A stretch of DNA of 64,000 nucleotides. Source: Artocarpus heterophyllus (taxonomy: Eukaryota > Streptophyta > Magnoliopsida > Rosales > Moraceae). The notes beneath the pieces were generated by a model. The model searched no databases and was not told where the DNA came from. It saw only the letters and a list, made by a program, of their open reading frames with translations. The stretch's first letter is position 1; the number at the start of each line of letters is the position of its first letter. Both the position numbers and the translations under genes were made by a program. This document shows, in pieces, positions 1 to 12,937 of this stretch. The stretch is taken from the NCBI GenBank assembly GCA_025403435.1, contig CM046349.1, positions 26,225,854 through 26,289,853 on the forward strand, written 5' to 3'.

Positions 1-2880
1 GTTTTTCACTGTCTACATCATTTTGGTGATACGCCTTGAAAACTGCAATTTACATTCTAAACTTGGTTCTATCTAAGTATATACCTAAAATGTCTCTAGG
101 GGGAATGGCCAAAAACCTAGTTTGAGGCATATCCATATATAAGGGGTGTTTGGAACATGTGTTAAAGGTTAAGACCTGGAACTTGAAACCCCATTATAAA
201 GCATGCATCTTTGTAGATTATCCTCAAGGTATAAGAGGAGATTTGTTCTATAGTTCTAAAGATAAAAAGGTGTCAACAAACGCCACTTTTCTTCAGCATG
301 ACAATATGGAGGACTTCAATCATAGGAGGAAAGTGGTTCTAAAAGAATTACTTGCTGATCAAATCAGCCCACTGGTAATAAGATTTATCGACGAAGAGCC
401 AAGAGTTATCAAACGGCAAATTGAAAAAGCCATAACTTCTAGCTAGACGCCTCTGGTGTTTTGTCTTAATGGGAGGGAAATTAGATTACTCACTTACTTC
501 CATGGAGAAGCACTACTAGTCACTGTGAGTGACATTAAGGAAGATCCATTGACTTACAAGTCGGCAATAGAAGATTCTGACAAAGCGAAATGGCTAGAAG
601 CTATGAAACTTAAGATGGAATCCATGTATTTCAATTAGGGCTAGCAATTCGTGTTTGCATGTCGTATTCGTGTCAACATGTTTACAACACGACATGATTA
701 AACCAAACACGCACACGACATGATTAATAAACATACTTAAAATACAAACACGAACATGACACGCCTAAAACACGCTTAACACGGCGTGACAAGATTAAAA
801 AACACTTATTATATAATTTTTTAAAATTTTGACTAACAAAATTTTAGAAAATTAATTTTTTTTACCATATAAATTTTTTTACTATAAACTAAAAAGTCTT
901 TATTAGTGTCAAAAATATAACACTATTTAATTATTGAATATTTTAAATTGTATTTTTTTTCAATCTTTAAATTTTAACTAACCAAGATTGGACAAAAACT
1001 GATCTCAATGGCAACACCTTAAAACACAAAGGAACGGGTAGTGTTTATGTAGAGGAAAAGGGGAGAAAGTCTCTCTTTTCATTCGATGTGAGATTCCTGG
1101 TTCAAAACCTTAAAACCATAATAAATATATTAGAAGCCCTTATTTGATAAAAAACGTTGACTCACCTAGGTGGTGGGCTGGCGGCATACTCAACCTTAGA
1201 TGTAAGGTTCGATTCTTTGCAACTGTAAAAACCTGAAATTTTTTTATTTTAGGTTTAAACATACTATAAATGTGTTAAAGCCTGTTTAACGTGCTAGCAT
1301 GAATCTAGCACGTTTATTTTCATGTTATTCGTGCCAACCTATTTATGACCTAATTGATATACGTGCAGTTCACACCCATTTATCTCTTGTCATTTTCGTA
1401 TCGTGTCATCATGCCGTGTTTGAAATTGCCGACTCTAATTCCAATTCGGTCTAAGAGCTTACTAATCCTTTTAAATGGGTAAAACTCAAGTGCAAATGGA
1501 TCTACATGAGGAAAAGATGAGTGAATACGAAAGTGGAAACTTTTAAGGCTAGTAGCCAAAGGTTATACCTAAAGGGAGGGAGTTGACTAAGAAGAAACTT
1601 TCTCCCCTATTGCTACGCTAAAGTCCATTTAGATAATCTTATTTATTGTTGTGTCTTTCGACTAGAAAATTAGCATATTGATGTCAAAATGGTGTTCTCG
1701 AATGGCTATCTTGAAAAATCATCATATAGTGCAAGTTGAAGGTACATAGCTAAAAACGAGGAGCAAAAAGTCTGCAAGCTACAAAAGTCCATCTATGGAC
1801 TTAAGTAGGCTTCTAGATCATGAAACATTGGGTTTGGTGAGGTTATTAAGTCATGGTTTTGAACAAAACTAAGGTGAACCATGTGTCCACAAGTACATAA
1901 GAGGAAAGAAGGTGGTCTTTTTAGTACTTTATGTTAAGTACATCCTACTCATTGGGAATGATAGGGAATAAATTCATGAGTAAGGAATGGTTAGCTAGCC
2001 AATTCCAAATGAAAGATTTAGGAGGGGTGAGCTAAGTTATTAGGATCCAACTTATCCAAGATTGCAAGAAAAAACTGTTGGCATTGTTTCAAGCTACGTG
2101 CATAGATAAGGTCCTGTCCAGTATGGTATGTAGAAGTCCAAGAGAGAAAATTTTCCTTCTAGGCTTGGTATTCATCCCTCTAAAGAGCAGTGCCTAAAAA
2201 CTTTTCAAGAAAAAGAGGACATGAGACATTTCTCTTACACATCAGTAGTTAAAAGCTTGATGTATAGTATGTAGTGTACTAGGCCTAACATCTGCTATGC
2301 AGTAGGGATAGTTAGTAAGTTTCAATCAAATCCAGGATCTCATCATTGAAGGGCTATGACATGCATTCTCAAGTATCTTACGAGAATAAGAAACTAAATG
2401 CTTGTGTATTCTGGTAGAGATCTATCTCTCAAAGGATACACAGATTTTGATTTCCAATCGAATCGAGACAATTGAAAGTTGATAAGTCTAGTTTTACACT
2501 TGGTGTCTAGAGGAGTGTGAAACAAAAATATGTTTCTAACTCGACAAAAGAGGCTAAATATGTGGCTTCTTATGAAGCATCCATGGAAGCAGTCTAGCAC
2601 CAAAAGTTCTTAAACAATTTGGAAATTATTCCAATTATGAATAAGCTGATTAACTGTACTATGATAACAGTATTACAATTGTTAACATAAAGAACCTAAA
2701 GACTTCAAGGGCATGAAGCATATGGAAAGAAAGTATTATCTGATCCGAGAGATAGTCGAGAGAGGTGACGTGACCGTGATAAAGATCACGCCAGAAGACA
2801 ATCTTGTAAATCTATTCATGAACACCTTAACTATCAAAGTTTTTAGAAGCATTTAGAAGATTATGGGTTAAAAGACATGT
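1..2880 (+). pseudogene. decayed copia pol remnant (integrase-RT-RNase H)
   Basis: Readable blocks include an integrase tail with the copia motif of a glycine-rich YPQGIRGDLFY followed by ATFL (about 225-300), the KWIY-type RT entry (about 1488), [14 protein letters not shown] text near 1545, and an RNase H TEAEYVA-type block near 2545. The catalytic YVDD box of RT is read as YVKYILLIGN near 1930, so both aspartates are gone. Stops and shifts occur throughout. The two open stretches at 150-446 and 456-638 are only surviving pieces. It cannot encode an active enzyme. Confidence 0.8.
636..1437. mobile_element. hAT-like non-autonomous transposon with 8-bp target duplication
   Basis: An 802-bp insert splits the copia F reading frame. 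It is flanked by atttcaat (628-635) and attccaat (1438-1445), an 8-bp duplication with one mismatch, which is the length typical of hAT transposons. The ends are imperfect inverted repeats: the left end tagggctagcaattcg and the reverse complement of the right end tagagtcggcaatttc. Subterminal copies of cgtgt, gacatga and related words occur near both ends. No coding sequence is seen inside, so it would need a transposase from elsewhere. Removing it restores continuity of the copia linker. Confidence 0.8.
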
Positions 2881-2924
2881 TTCATTTGCTTTAAGGCAAG
2901 TAGGAGATTGTTAGGATAGATTTC

Positions 2925-4190
2925 CTTATGAGTTTCTTCTAATATCTACCTTTTTAAATCTTCTTCATTAGGAATACACAACCTACCTCTAAAGCGGAGA
3001 ATACCATCTTCCAAGATGCTAAAACCTACTCCCTTGTTTGCAAAGGCTTCATTCTTATACCTGAGTAATGAAGAATCTACTTCTTGTCCTTCCTTAAAAT
3101 TCTCCAAGATGATTAGTTGGAATGATAAATCAGCTAATCTTCTTGTGATCATTTCAATTCCTACTTTTATCAAGTCTTTTTGAAGAGGTCTTGATAATAG
3201 TCGCATTGTTGCAAGAGAAAATGTGGCTCCTTGACTGAGCGCGTCTGGCTACTTGCTTAGCTTTTTCGAGGTGATACATGATTTCACAGGTATAATCTTT
3301 GACCAACTCAAGCCATCGTTGTTGTCTCATGTTAAGTTCTTTTTGAGAAAAAATGTACTTAAGGCTTTGATGGTCGGTAAAAATCTTGCCTTTACTCCCA
3401 TATAAGTAGTGATCTTTAATTTGAACACTAGCATTGCTAACTCCAAGGCATGCGTTGGATAGTTCCTTTCATTATCTTTTAGTTGTCGAGATTCATATGC
3501 GATCACTTTTCCATTCTGCATGAGTATGGCTCCCAAGCATGTTTTTTACACATCACTATAGATCATAAAATTCCCTAAGTTTGGATCAAATATGGTCAAC
3601 ATAGGTGCACTTGTAAGTCTTCTCTTCAATTCCTAAAAACTTTCTTTGCACTTCTTAGTTCATTTATATTTTGTTGCTTTTTGAATAAGGGCTATGAGTG
3701 GTGCTGTGAGTCTAGAAAATCCCTCAACAAATTGTCAATAATAGCCCGCTAAACCAAGAAAACTCTTGATCTTGGTAACACTTCTCAATGCAGGCCACTT
3801 GTTTACCACTTCTACTTTAGAAGGATCAACAGAAACTCCATCTCATGATACCACATGTCCTAAGAAATGAAGTTTTTCCAACCAAAATTAACATTTCAAG
3901 AACTTGGTGAATAGTTGATGTTTCCTCAATAGCTACAGTGCAGTCCTCAAACGCTCTTCATGCTCTTCTGGAGTTCTTGAATAGATCAAAATATCGTTAA
4001 TGAAAACGATGATGAATTTGTCGAGGTAGTCTTTGAAAATTCGATTCATTAGGTCCATAAAGGCCGTTGGGGCATTGGTCAAACCAAATGGCATAACATA
4101 GAACTCATAATGCCCATAACGTGTTCAGAACGCCATCTTTAGCACATCTTCTTCCTTAACTTGGAGTTGGTCTAGAGCACAGGTTAATCT
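2925..4190 (-). pseudogene. inverted Ty3/gypsy RT-RNase H segment (element D)
   Basis: Read on the minus strand from 4190 down, this gives gypsy RT ([18 protein letters not shown] near 4080, palm box FINDILIYS near 4000), then RNase H ([18 protein letters not shown] near 3520), then the stretch just before the integrase zinc finger (ILRFRGRLCIPNEEDLK near 2980). The palm motif is FIND in place of FIDD, so one catalytic aspartate is lost. The neighbouring integrase at 4191 lies on the opposite strand, although in an intact element it directly follows this segment. An inversion, with loss of gag, protease and the 5' LTR, explains this. Confidence 0.85.
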
Positions 4191-5460
4191 TTGAGAATAC
4201 CGCTATTCCTAAAACACCATACTTTGCTCATCCAAGAGCTACCAAGATGTACGAAGACCTAAAGGAGCATTATTGGTGGCATGGAATGAAGAATGATGTC
4301 ATTAGGTTTGTCAGCAAATGTCTCACCTGTCAAAAAGTAAAGGCTGAACACAAATGACTAGTGGGAGAATTTCAAAAGATTGAAATTCTAAAATGGAAAT
4401 GGGACCAAATAGCCATGGATCTTGTGACCAGATTACCCAAAACTACTAGAGGACATGATGCTATATGGGTAATCGTGGATGGATTAACTAAATCTGCACA
4501 CTTTTTGCCCATTGAACTTAGCAGTTCTATGGAATGACTAGCTGAATTGTATGTTGCTCAAATAGTTAGATATCATGGAGTTTCAAAATCCATTATTTTT
4601 TATTGTGATGGCCGATTCACCTTTAAGTTCTGGAAGAGCGTACATCAAGCAATAGGTACAAAGATAACTTCCAGTACAGCTTTCCACCCTTAAACAGATA
4701 GTAAGTCTGAAAGGACTATTCAAACTCTAGAAGATATGTTAAGAGCCTATGCGCTAGACTCCAAAGGAGGATAGGATAAAAAGCTTCCACTGATTCAATT
4801 CGCATACAACAATAGTTATCAAACCTCCATAGGTGTGGCTCCCTATAAAGCTCTTTACGGAAGGAGATGTAGATCACCTCTACATTGGTATGAAACCAAG
4901 GAAAAGGCATTATCAACCATATACTTTGTACAAAGAACAACAAAAAATGTCAAATTAATCCATCAATGAATGGATATTGCTCATAGTCATCAAAAGATTT
5001 ATGCCGATCGATGACAGAGGCCTCTAGAATTTCAAGTGGGGAACTCAGTCGTTCTAAAGGTAATGCCAATGAAAGAAGTAGTAAGGTTCAGGAAAAAGGA
5101 AAAACTCAGTCCAAGGTATATTGGACCAAATGAAATTCTAGAAAGGGTGGGCAATGTTGCCTACAAATTAGCCCTACCTCCTGAAATGGCATCAGTACAT
5201 AATGTATTCCATGTGTCATTGCTAAAGAAGTATGTGCCAAATTCATCGCATGTAATTCAACATTAGCCAATTGAGGTACAGAAAAACTTGTCCTATGGGG
5301 AGAAACTAGTTCAAATCCTAGCGTGGGAAGAGAAGAATTAAGGAACAAAAAGATACCACTTGTCAAAGTTTTATGGCGCAATCAGTAGGCAGAAGAAGCA
5401 ACTTGGCAATGAGAGGATGAGATGAGGAAAAACTACCCAGAATTATTCTAATTTTTTAGG
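4191..5460 (+). pseudogene. Ty3/gypsy chromovirus integrase (element D)
   Basis: The HHCC zinc-finger part reads HYWWHGMKNDVIRFVSKC near 4270, ending in CLTCQ. The catalytic core follows (WDQIAMDLVTRLPK near 4405, then FLPIE), with several stops (for example near 4540 and 4695). The C-terminal region at 5036-5266 is still open and contains LSPRYIGPNEILERVG and HNVFHVSLLKKY, as in chromovirus integrase tails. The coding part ends just before the polypurine tract taaggagggtag (5472-5483). The enzyme normally inserts the cDNA into the host genome; this copy is dead. Confidence 0.85.
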
Positions 5461-5485
5461 ACGAAAATTTTTAAGGAGGGTAGTT

Positions 5486-6641
5486 TGTAATACTCAATGG
5501 AAATTCATTATTAAATCCAGTACTTATTTGGATTTAATTAATGAATTTAGCCTTATAAATCATATTTTTGTAAATTTTGATAACGTATATATGAAAATAC
5601 TAATAAGAAATTTGACTGTGAATTTTGTACAATTTTAGATATTGTTAAATACAAATTTTGTGAGCTTAAATGCTTGAAAATTTTTAAATAATATCCTAAA
5701 AATAAACTTTATATCACAATTAATCATAGTGCTGTAGTATAAATTAATAAATGATTAAAGTGTTAAATAAAGTAGAAAAGCATACTATAACCCAAAACAA
5801 TGTAAAGGGTTCAAGATGCAGTGTAAATCAATTGTTTAAGTAAAAACATAGATATATGAAATACTATGTTTAGGATTAGAAAAGTGAACCAAAGAGCAAG
5901 TTAGAATATTTTAGACTGCTTAAGTATGTATTTCTCTAGTTTTACCTAAACAGTGTAAGAAAAAAATACAACACAGTGTAAAATTATACTGTGTAAAGTC
6001 ATAGGACCCACTAAGGGACACTTTAAGGGTGGAGATTAAGCCACCACACCCCTTGATGTGTCCCAATCTCACCAAGCTAAGAATAAACCTATCTTTTACC
6101 CCTAATGATGGTTTAAGGGTAAGTAAGCATGGTGACTCACCATTTTCATGGAAAAATCCATTCTTTTACTCATAAAAACCTAGGCAACTAGAAACCAAAA
6201 ACCATCTCATGCTACTCCCATGCATGACAACCTTTAGTCCCCTTTTTCTCAAAGTTTTCTCAAAGCAAATTCTTTGTATAACATTTTCCATGAAAGTTTC
6301 AAGTCAGGATTTAGTTTCAAGTTCAAGGTCTATCAAACTTTCAAGACAAGATCTAAACTTTTTCTAAGTTTTTCTAGGGTTTTCTTTGGGATTGAAGGGG
6401 GATTTGATAAGGGTTTTCTTGTCATGGATCATGCCTTGGGAGGTTGACAAAATCATGTTTCGTGAAGGTGCACAAGCTGACCAATTTTCTTTGGTAAAAG
6501 CCTAACCTCCTAATTCTAAGTTCATGGTTGTTTTTTTTTTCCAAGTGTGGCATGTAATTATTTAAGTTAGCCTATGGTATGTTTAAATAATTTTATGGTA
6601 TGTTATGGAGATGAATGGTTAGAAAACTAGGGGTTGTATGC
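5486..6641 (+). mobile_element. gypsy D 3' LTR, left part
   Basis: The LTR starts with tgtaatactc at 5486 directly after the polypurine tract, in the place expected for a chromovirus 3' LTR. It runs to the 5-bp duplication tatgc (6637-6641), where copia A enters. The other half resumes after the second tatgc at 30598-30602. No coding potential is expected in it. The two parts together would make an LTR of about 2.9 kb. Confidence 0.8.
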
Positions 6642-8664
6642 CGTTAGATATGTATGCCTCAAGGAATAAAAACGTAATACGGTTTTGGAGACATTTTTAT
6701 TAATAAAAAATTCATTTATTATTCATATACCAAATTGTTGTCCTCCTTACGGTCATATTTGTTGTATGTATGATAAGCAAATAAAAGTCTGAGACTGTTA
6801 GTATAAACCTTTAGAATCGAGCATATGATGGACAGATTATGCGGAAGACATGATTTTAAAGGTGACGGTCTAAATCACAAGATCCGTAATCGAGGGAATA
6901 AAGTTGGGCGCTTTATTGATGAAAAGATTATTATGTTGTCTATATCCCTAATATGAGATGGTTTGTCTTGGCCATCGGAGGTAGACTCCACAAATATAAA
7001 CATTGGTACATTATCATAGGTGACAATGCATTGGATTGGGATGTAAAGTGTAATGATTTGGATTAATAATTCTATTTTGGCAAATCAATTTACTTTAAAC
7101 AATCATATATGTTGTATTTTAATCCTGAGATGAATGGTGGGTCCGTTGTCTTGACTTATGTCATTTGATGTACCAAAGGATGACATCCACAATTTATGTT
7201 GGTACGTATACCGGTACATTAGAGACATGAATCTTGATAGTATAGACCTATTATTTATAGATATAGAATCCATAGCTCCTCTTTAAGGTTGATGATATCC
7301 TCTTAGATGTGTTATCCTGTAATTAGAAGACTAAAGCACTCAACCATTTGGATACATAGGTGTAACTGAATAGTATATTGTCTTTGGATAGTAAGTTTTC
7401 AGATGGTGAGATAATAAAACGTAAGAGAAAAATAATCAAGAAGGTAAGACAAAATTTATCCTTAAGCCAATTATAGATAATCCTATGGGGATATGATACA
7501 TTCTGATATGTCATAGAGACTTAGCTATTTGGGCTTCGTAATTTTATATAGTTTGATAGTGCATATCTAAGCTTTTAGTGGAGTAGCATTAGAGTTGATA
7601 ATTATGAAATATATATACGGGATATTGGGTTTTATAATTATCGGGAGCTTGAACTATATAGGTCCATCAGATCCCCTTTCCTAGCTCATAATAAATCCTA
7701 TAAACGATACGTCGTGCTTTTCAATAAATTGTTGACTTATGTTAAATTATTAGATTGGTCAATATTTAAATTAATTGAATTTAATAATTCATGTTAATTT
7801 ATCAGTTGAATTAATTTTGTAATTAATTCAAGATAAACATGTTGGTTTGTCAGTTGAATTAATTTGGTAAATTAATTCAAGATAAATATGTTGACTTATT
7901 GTGGACAATATCTTATTTATATGGGTTTATCTAGATATGACTATTTTAATCAAAAAACTTATTTATTGGGTTGTTTGAATCAAAATTGAGGCTCTATCAA
8001 AGATACCCAGAACTAATAAGATAGAATTTATCCGATAGGCTGAGATAGAATCTATCGGATTAACCTGTAGAGTTCAAATTAGATTAGAACTTGGGGATCA
8101 ACGACGGCACAGTCAACCGTGCCTTCGTATCATCCGTGCCTTTGTATCGTGTCAACGGTGGCAGTTGGAGTCCGAGTCTGATTACATAGATTAGACTCTG
8201 AAACTGATTCAAACTCAAATTTTGAGGTCTTATTTGATAATGACCAATCTAAGTGACGACCTCTATAAATAAGAGGTGAGTTCTTATAGTTATTTAGATC
8301 AGTTGAGAGATAAAGAGTTAATACTCTATTATATGAGTCTCTAAAACTCCCCTGAAGAGCTATTGTTCATAAATCACGAACGGTAGTTTTGTGTATTTCT
8401 CAATTGCCTAGAAGGAGAGTCACTGGGGAAGACTTCAATGACGTGTGCCCACATACACTCCGATCACAAATAGAGAATAACAAAGAAGACCAATTGGTTG
8501 AGGCTCTTCTGGAATGCCCTTCTCTTCACAAATTACAGGAGCTATTCAGTATACAAGATTAGTAAGATCTAGTTAATTTATACATATAGCGTGTCAAACT
8601 TCTGTTTTGGAAAATACTCTAATTGAAAATTTTAAAATTTCTGCTACATACTATTGTTCTAACA
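6642..8664 (+). repeat. 5' LTR of copia A
   Basis: Starts cgttagatatgtatgcc (tg changed to cg) and ends ttctaaca before the primer site. It aligns along its whole length with the LTRs at 28693, 34218 and 41929. A short GC-rich near-palindromic tract (cagtcaaccgtgcc) lies near 8110. A minus-strand ORF at 7323-7514 resembles those in the same place in the other LTRs of this family. Confidence 0.9.
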
Positions 8665-8666
8665 AT

Positions 8667-8683
8667 TGATATCAGAGACATGG
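8667..8683 (+). other. primer-binding site of copia A
   Basis: The sequence tgatatcagagacatgg begins 2 bases past the LTR end. It matches the plant initiator tRNA-Met primer type TGGTATCAGAGC with substitutions. Confidence 0.8.
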
Positions 8684-9450
8684 CTTTTATGTAAATTTAC
8701 GAGTTTGTGATCATGCTATATGTATAGATTATGTGATCTTGATCTTTCCTATGCTTGAATTTAATTTTTTAGAGAATTGGCACTTTAGGACTATATATTT
8801 ATGTTGTCATGATATTATGAGGTGAATGTTATTAATTAATTATGGTTGATTAAATTTAATTGATTAATTTGTGCCGGTTATGGTTTCTTAGAGGTTAGAA
8901 TGTGTATCTAGTTTTTCATGTCATTAGATGGCAATCTATCACTATCGTCTAGGAATTATTATTTAATTTTAAATTTGTAAGAAATTTGTAATTAAATAAT
9001 CATTCAGAGACAAGACAAATCTAGAAGACGGATCTAGAAAATAGATGATAGCATGCCACAGGTATTTCCTAAGTCTCTAATTTATGTTTTTGAATTGTCA
9101 AAAATAAAAATGAAAAACTGCCTTAAAACTGTTTTCTGAAAATTTTGCCCGGCTGAAGGGCACGGTCATCTGCGATATACATACTGCGGTCAACCGCAGC
9201 AGCACGGGGCAAAATGTTGGCTTAACGGCAGCCTAAACTGTGAAGTTCAATAGGCCGATTGTTGACTGGCGATCGACCGTGATACACATACTACGGTCGA
9301 CTGCATCACCAGTAGGCCAAATTCAAAGTTCGACAGATGAGCAGAGAGCTATATTTTTCAGAAAAGGTGCATCTTTTCGGTGTAGTTTTGATTTTATTTT
9401 TTGGGACAATTTTGAGAAACATTAAATTTCGATATGACGGTAAATATGGA
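8684..9450 (+). mobile_element. copia A leader, left part
   Basis: Non-coding leader between primer site and gag, matching the leader of G (36272-37120) and E (33208-33900). It includes a GC-rich near-palindromic cluster at about 9150-9320 with words such as gcggtcaaccgc. It ends at the atgga duplication (9446-9450) where element B enters. No gene is seen here; the short ORF at 9240-9425 is a chance reading. Confidence 0.75.
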
Positions 9451-10940
9451 TAATAACTCTATTTTATAGAGTTATTTGACTTAAGTTTTTGCATTAATTT
9501 TGCTATGTTTTTAAGAGAAAAGTATTTGAAATGCCTTCGATTTAATTGAGTGTCCCTTTTGTGTGTGTAGATGCTAAATGAGGAAGAAAATGGGGCAAAA
9601 CAACTAAGAAGGGATCAAAACTAAGCTGAAATTAGAGAACTTGTAACTTTGAGTCAATTTTTGATAAGGATGGAAGCTAATTTTGAGAAGATCATCAACA
9701 AGAAAGTCTAGCCCTTGTTTTAGCTTTCCAACGCACCAAAAATCGTGTGATTTCAGCATTAAACAAGGATGTTATGGCCAAGTCACTGAAGGCTGTTCTA
9801 GGAGCCGCGGACCAAGGCTGCGGCTTTGGGTTTTGAGGGCTATGGCCCTTTGGAATTATGCAACGCCCTAAGCTGCGGCGCCCATAAGTGAGAGCAGCGC
9901 CCCTAGGTGATGCAAAAAATGATGAAATTGCCTTTTTGGATGTGGGAAAAAAGGAAAAGTGGTTATCGGAGAGTTGGATGACTACTCTATAAATAGGAGA
10001 TCTTTTAGCCATTCCAGGGCATCTTAGGTTTTATTTTTTCGTTGCTTTTGGGAGCTTTCAAACACGTTGAAGAGAGAATTGGTGACATAAACTCTTTTTC
10101 CTTTTCTTCAAACATGTTTGGTTTTATCATTATTCCAGTTTTTGTTTTGTTTTCAATTATGTTCTAGTTTTCTTATCCTAGGGATATGATGTAACCCTCA
10201 TGAATATTCTATGTTCAATTTGGGATTTTTGGGGTATTCAATTCAATATTTCTTGATTCATTCATTGTGTTCAATTCAATCTTTTGATTTATGTATTGCT
10301 TGATCACCAATATTATAAATTGAATTGATTGTCTGAGACATGGTTATGGTACATGCCTTATGCTAAACCATGAGATTGCTCTTTTGAATGGATGAATAGA
10401 TAGTTATGGTATGCGCCTTATGCCAAACTAATCTATTTGGTTCTTTAAATTTCTTCTGTACATAAAGGATTTTTAATCTCAATTGCACTGCATGCCATAG
10501 GTAATTTGATAATTAAGGATACTTGATTTAAACCACCCAAACGCCTAACAGTAATAATCATACTTTAGAAAGAATGAACCCAAGACAGTGAATTGATATC
10601 AAAATTTTGATGACATAGGAGGGGAGTGAGCGGTGAAGTCAGATCCCTAGGCTTTGATCATACGAAAAAGTTCAATTCTTGATTCTCTTGCATTATTTGT
10701 TTTATATAAATCTCTTGCATATTAATTCTAATTTATTTTTGCACTCTTGAATTCAGTTGATTTTGAATTTCATTTTCTTTTCACTTATAATTTTGTTTTC
10801 ATTGATTTGCTTATATAGATTCAGGGTAACTAGGTTAATCGAATTAGTTCAATTGATTCTCCGTGGGAATCGACCCTTACTGTTGCACGTTATACTACAA
10901 TAGACCTGTGCACTTGCAAGGCATTAAAATTTGACCATCA
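9451..10940 (+). repeat. 5' LTR of element B
   Basis: Begins taataactctattttatag (tg changed to ta) and ends tttgaccatca. The 3' copy at 24624-26109 aligns along its full length with scattered substitutions and small gaps. ORFs at 9683-9871 and 9695-10012 lie inside the LTR on opposite strands and are not treated as genes. Confidence 0.92.
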
Positions 10941-10946
10941 AGTTTT

Positions 10947-10964
10947 TGGTGTCGTTACCAGGGA
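10947..10964 (+). other. primer-binding site of element B (tRNA-Asp type)
   Basis: TGGTGTCGTTACCAGGGA lies 6 bases after the 5' LTR. It matches the Athila/Tat tRNA-Asp primer type TGGCGCCGTTGCCGGGGA, with only transitions at four positions. All four are C-to-T or G-to-A at sites that were CG or CNG in the family form. Confidence 0.85.
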
Positions 10965-11127
10965 ATTGATTTTAAATTAATTTGATTAATTTTGTTACAA
11001 TTTTGTTTTTCTATATTAGAGTATTTGTTTCTTCTTAGTTTTAAATCTATTTTATTTCTCAGTATTTAGGTTGTTATTTTTATATTATCCTACTTAATAA
11101 ATGTTCTCTTCTTTTCCAGAGTTGTGA

Positions 11128-12919
11128 ATGCATGGTAGACGATCACTCATTCCAGAGTTATTGCGTTTAAACGACAATATTAATAAAGTTGGAAAGGAAA
11201 GAGTAACTACACGTAAGTTGAAAAAGGTACTAATTGGTGAAAATCTTGTCAAAGAAGACAATGTTGAATCTGAGCAAAAAGAAAAGCAATTCATGGAGAA
11301 TACGGAAAACGAGGTGGTTCGTCAAGCGCGACAATTGATGAAGGAATATGCCTGTCCTACTGTGGGGACATCTCCATCATGCATAGTTCTAGATGACGAT
11401 GCTAGGTATTATGAACTCAAACATATCCATTTTAATATGCTTCCTTCTTTTCATGGTGCTGCTAGAGAAGATCCTTTCTCTTTCATGTGTGATTTTTATG
11501 CCACCATTCAAACTTTTCCTTTGCAGGGATTGTTAGAGGATCAGTTGAGCATGAGATGTTTCCCATACACCTTGAAGGACGCAGCTAATACTTGGTTCAT
11601 GTCATTGGCTCCTGCTTCTCTGAACACATGGGATGCAGTTTGTAATAGATTTATTGGTAAATTGTATTATCATTCAAAAAACTGCATAACGGAGAGGTAA
11701 GATAGCAACTTTTACTCAAATGGAGGGTGAGGCATTTCATAAGGCATGGGAAAGATTTAAATTATTTCTTATCCAATGGCCTCACCATCGGTATCCTTTA
11801 GAGTTGCTGAACCAATTCTTCTATGATGGACTAACACAACCATGCCGAGCTATGATGGATAATGCTACAGGAGGAACAATGGAAGAAAAGACTCCACAAC
11901 AAACCTATGAATTGTATGAAATGCTTGGGGCAAATTCACAGCAGAACAGTGTACGAGGTAAAATTAGAGGCATGTATGAAGTGAATTCTAACACTAATAT
12001 TGCAATGCAGGTATCTGAACTCACAAAACAAATGAGAACAATGTGCTAAATGATGATGAACCAGAAGCAAACAACGACCAATGAAGTATGTGCAATTTCT
12101 GGTAATTCTGGTCATTTGCCTACTGCTTGTCCATCTAGTGAGAATTTTTCAGATTTTTTGAAACAAGCCAACACAATGAACTCCTACAACCAACGACTTT
12201 GTCATGATCCATTTTCAAACACGTATAATCCTGGTTGGAGAAATCACCCCAATTTTTCAAGGAGCAATAATCAAATAAACCAAAATCAAGGGCAGGCAAG
12301 TACTTCATTTAAGCCAAAAAAGCCTTCATTAGAAGAAACATTACAAAACTTTCTGCAGGTGTGTCAGACAAATCAACAAAGCAATGAGACACGTTTTCAA
12401 AATTTACAGGCTTTGATGAGCAAAATGGAGACACAAATGGGGCAAATTGCAGAGGCTGTTCAGAGTCATTTCCTTGTAAAATTACCAAGTCAGCCTGAGC
12501 AAGCAAAGGCTATCACAACACTAAGAAGTGGTAAGATTGTGGATAACAAAGTGGGTAAAGAGACCAATAAATCTAATGATTCTGCAGGTGTTGGCAAGGA
12601 GAAGGAGAGGTCAGAGGAGGAAATAATTGCTGTGAGAGCTGTGTTCCTAATTCGAGATCCTCCAGGTAACTACAAACCACCACCACCATATGATCCACCA
12701 GTTCCATTTCCTGGATGCCTAAGGCAAAGCAAAATAGATAAGTCATTTTCTGAGATTTTTGATGTTCTTTCTAAGGTTAATGTTAACTTACCTTTACTTA
12801 ATATGATAAAGAACATGCCAGCTTATGCTAAGTTTCTAAAGGAGTTGAACATAAGGAAGCGAAAGTATGAGCCAAATGAGAAAGTGATGGTCTTAGAAAC
12901 AACTAGTGCAGTACTATAG
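11128..12919 (+). pseudogene. Athila-like gag (element B)
   Basis: Three open pieces follow each other: 11128-11700, 11720-12049 and 12050-12919. The first holds the retrotransposon gag core (FHGAAREDPFSFMCDFYATI near 11452, then DAANTWFMSL near 11580). A frameshift near 11697 moves the reading to the second piece. A stop at 12047 precedes the third, which has a zinc-knuckle-like motif CAISGNSGHLPTAC near 12090 in which the second cysteine is serine. A Gln/Asn-rich tail and a proline-rich patch follow near 12670. Gag normally forms the virus-like particle and binds RNA. The breaks make this copy inactive. Confidence 0.85.
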
Positions 12920-12937
12920 ACAAATCTACCACCAAAA

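Larger units (their letters stand above)
1..2924 (+). mobile_element. Ty1/copia fragment F (integrase end, RT, RNase H, start of 3' LTR)
   Basis: The + strand gives copia polyprotein in order with many stops and shifts: integrase C-terminal part (about 1-450), the linker to RT (456-635), then RT and RNase H (about 1446-2880). The purine tract aagtaggagat (2898-2908) precedes tgttagg at 2909, the expected start of a 3' LTR. Only about 16 bases of that LTR remain before sequence changes to inverted gypsy at about 2925. The 5' part lies outside the window. The element is interrupted at 636-1437 by a hAT-like transposon. It is a copia of the same broad type as elements A, E and G, but more diverged from them than they are from one another. 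Confidence 0.85.

Noticed and set aside
9683..10012. Overlapping ORFs on both strands
   Set aside because: They lie wholly inside the 5' LTR of element B, and similar text in the 3' LTR (24794-25099) shifts and breaks; no family features.
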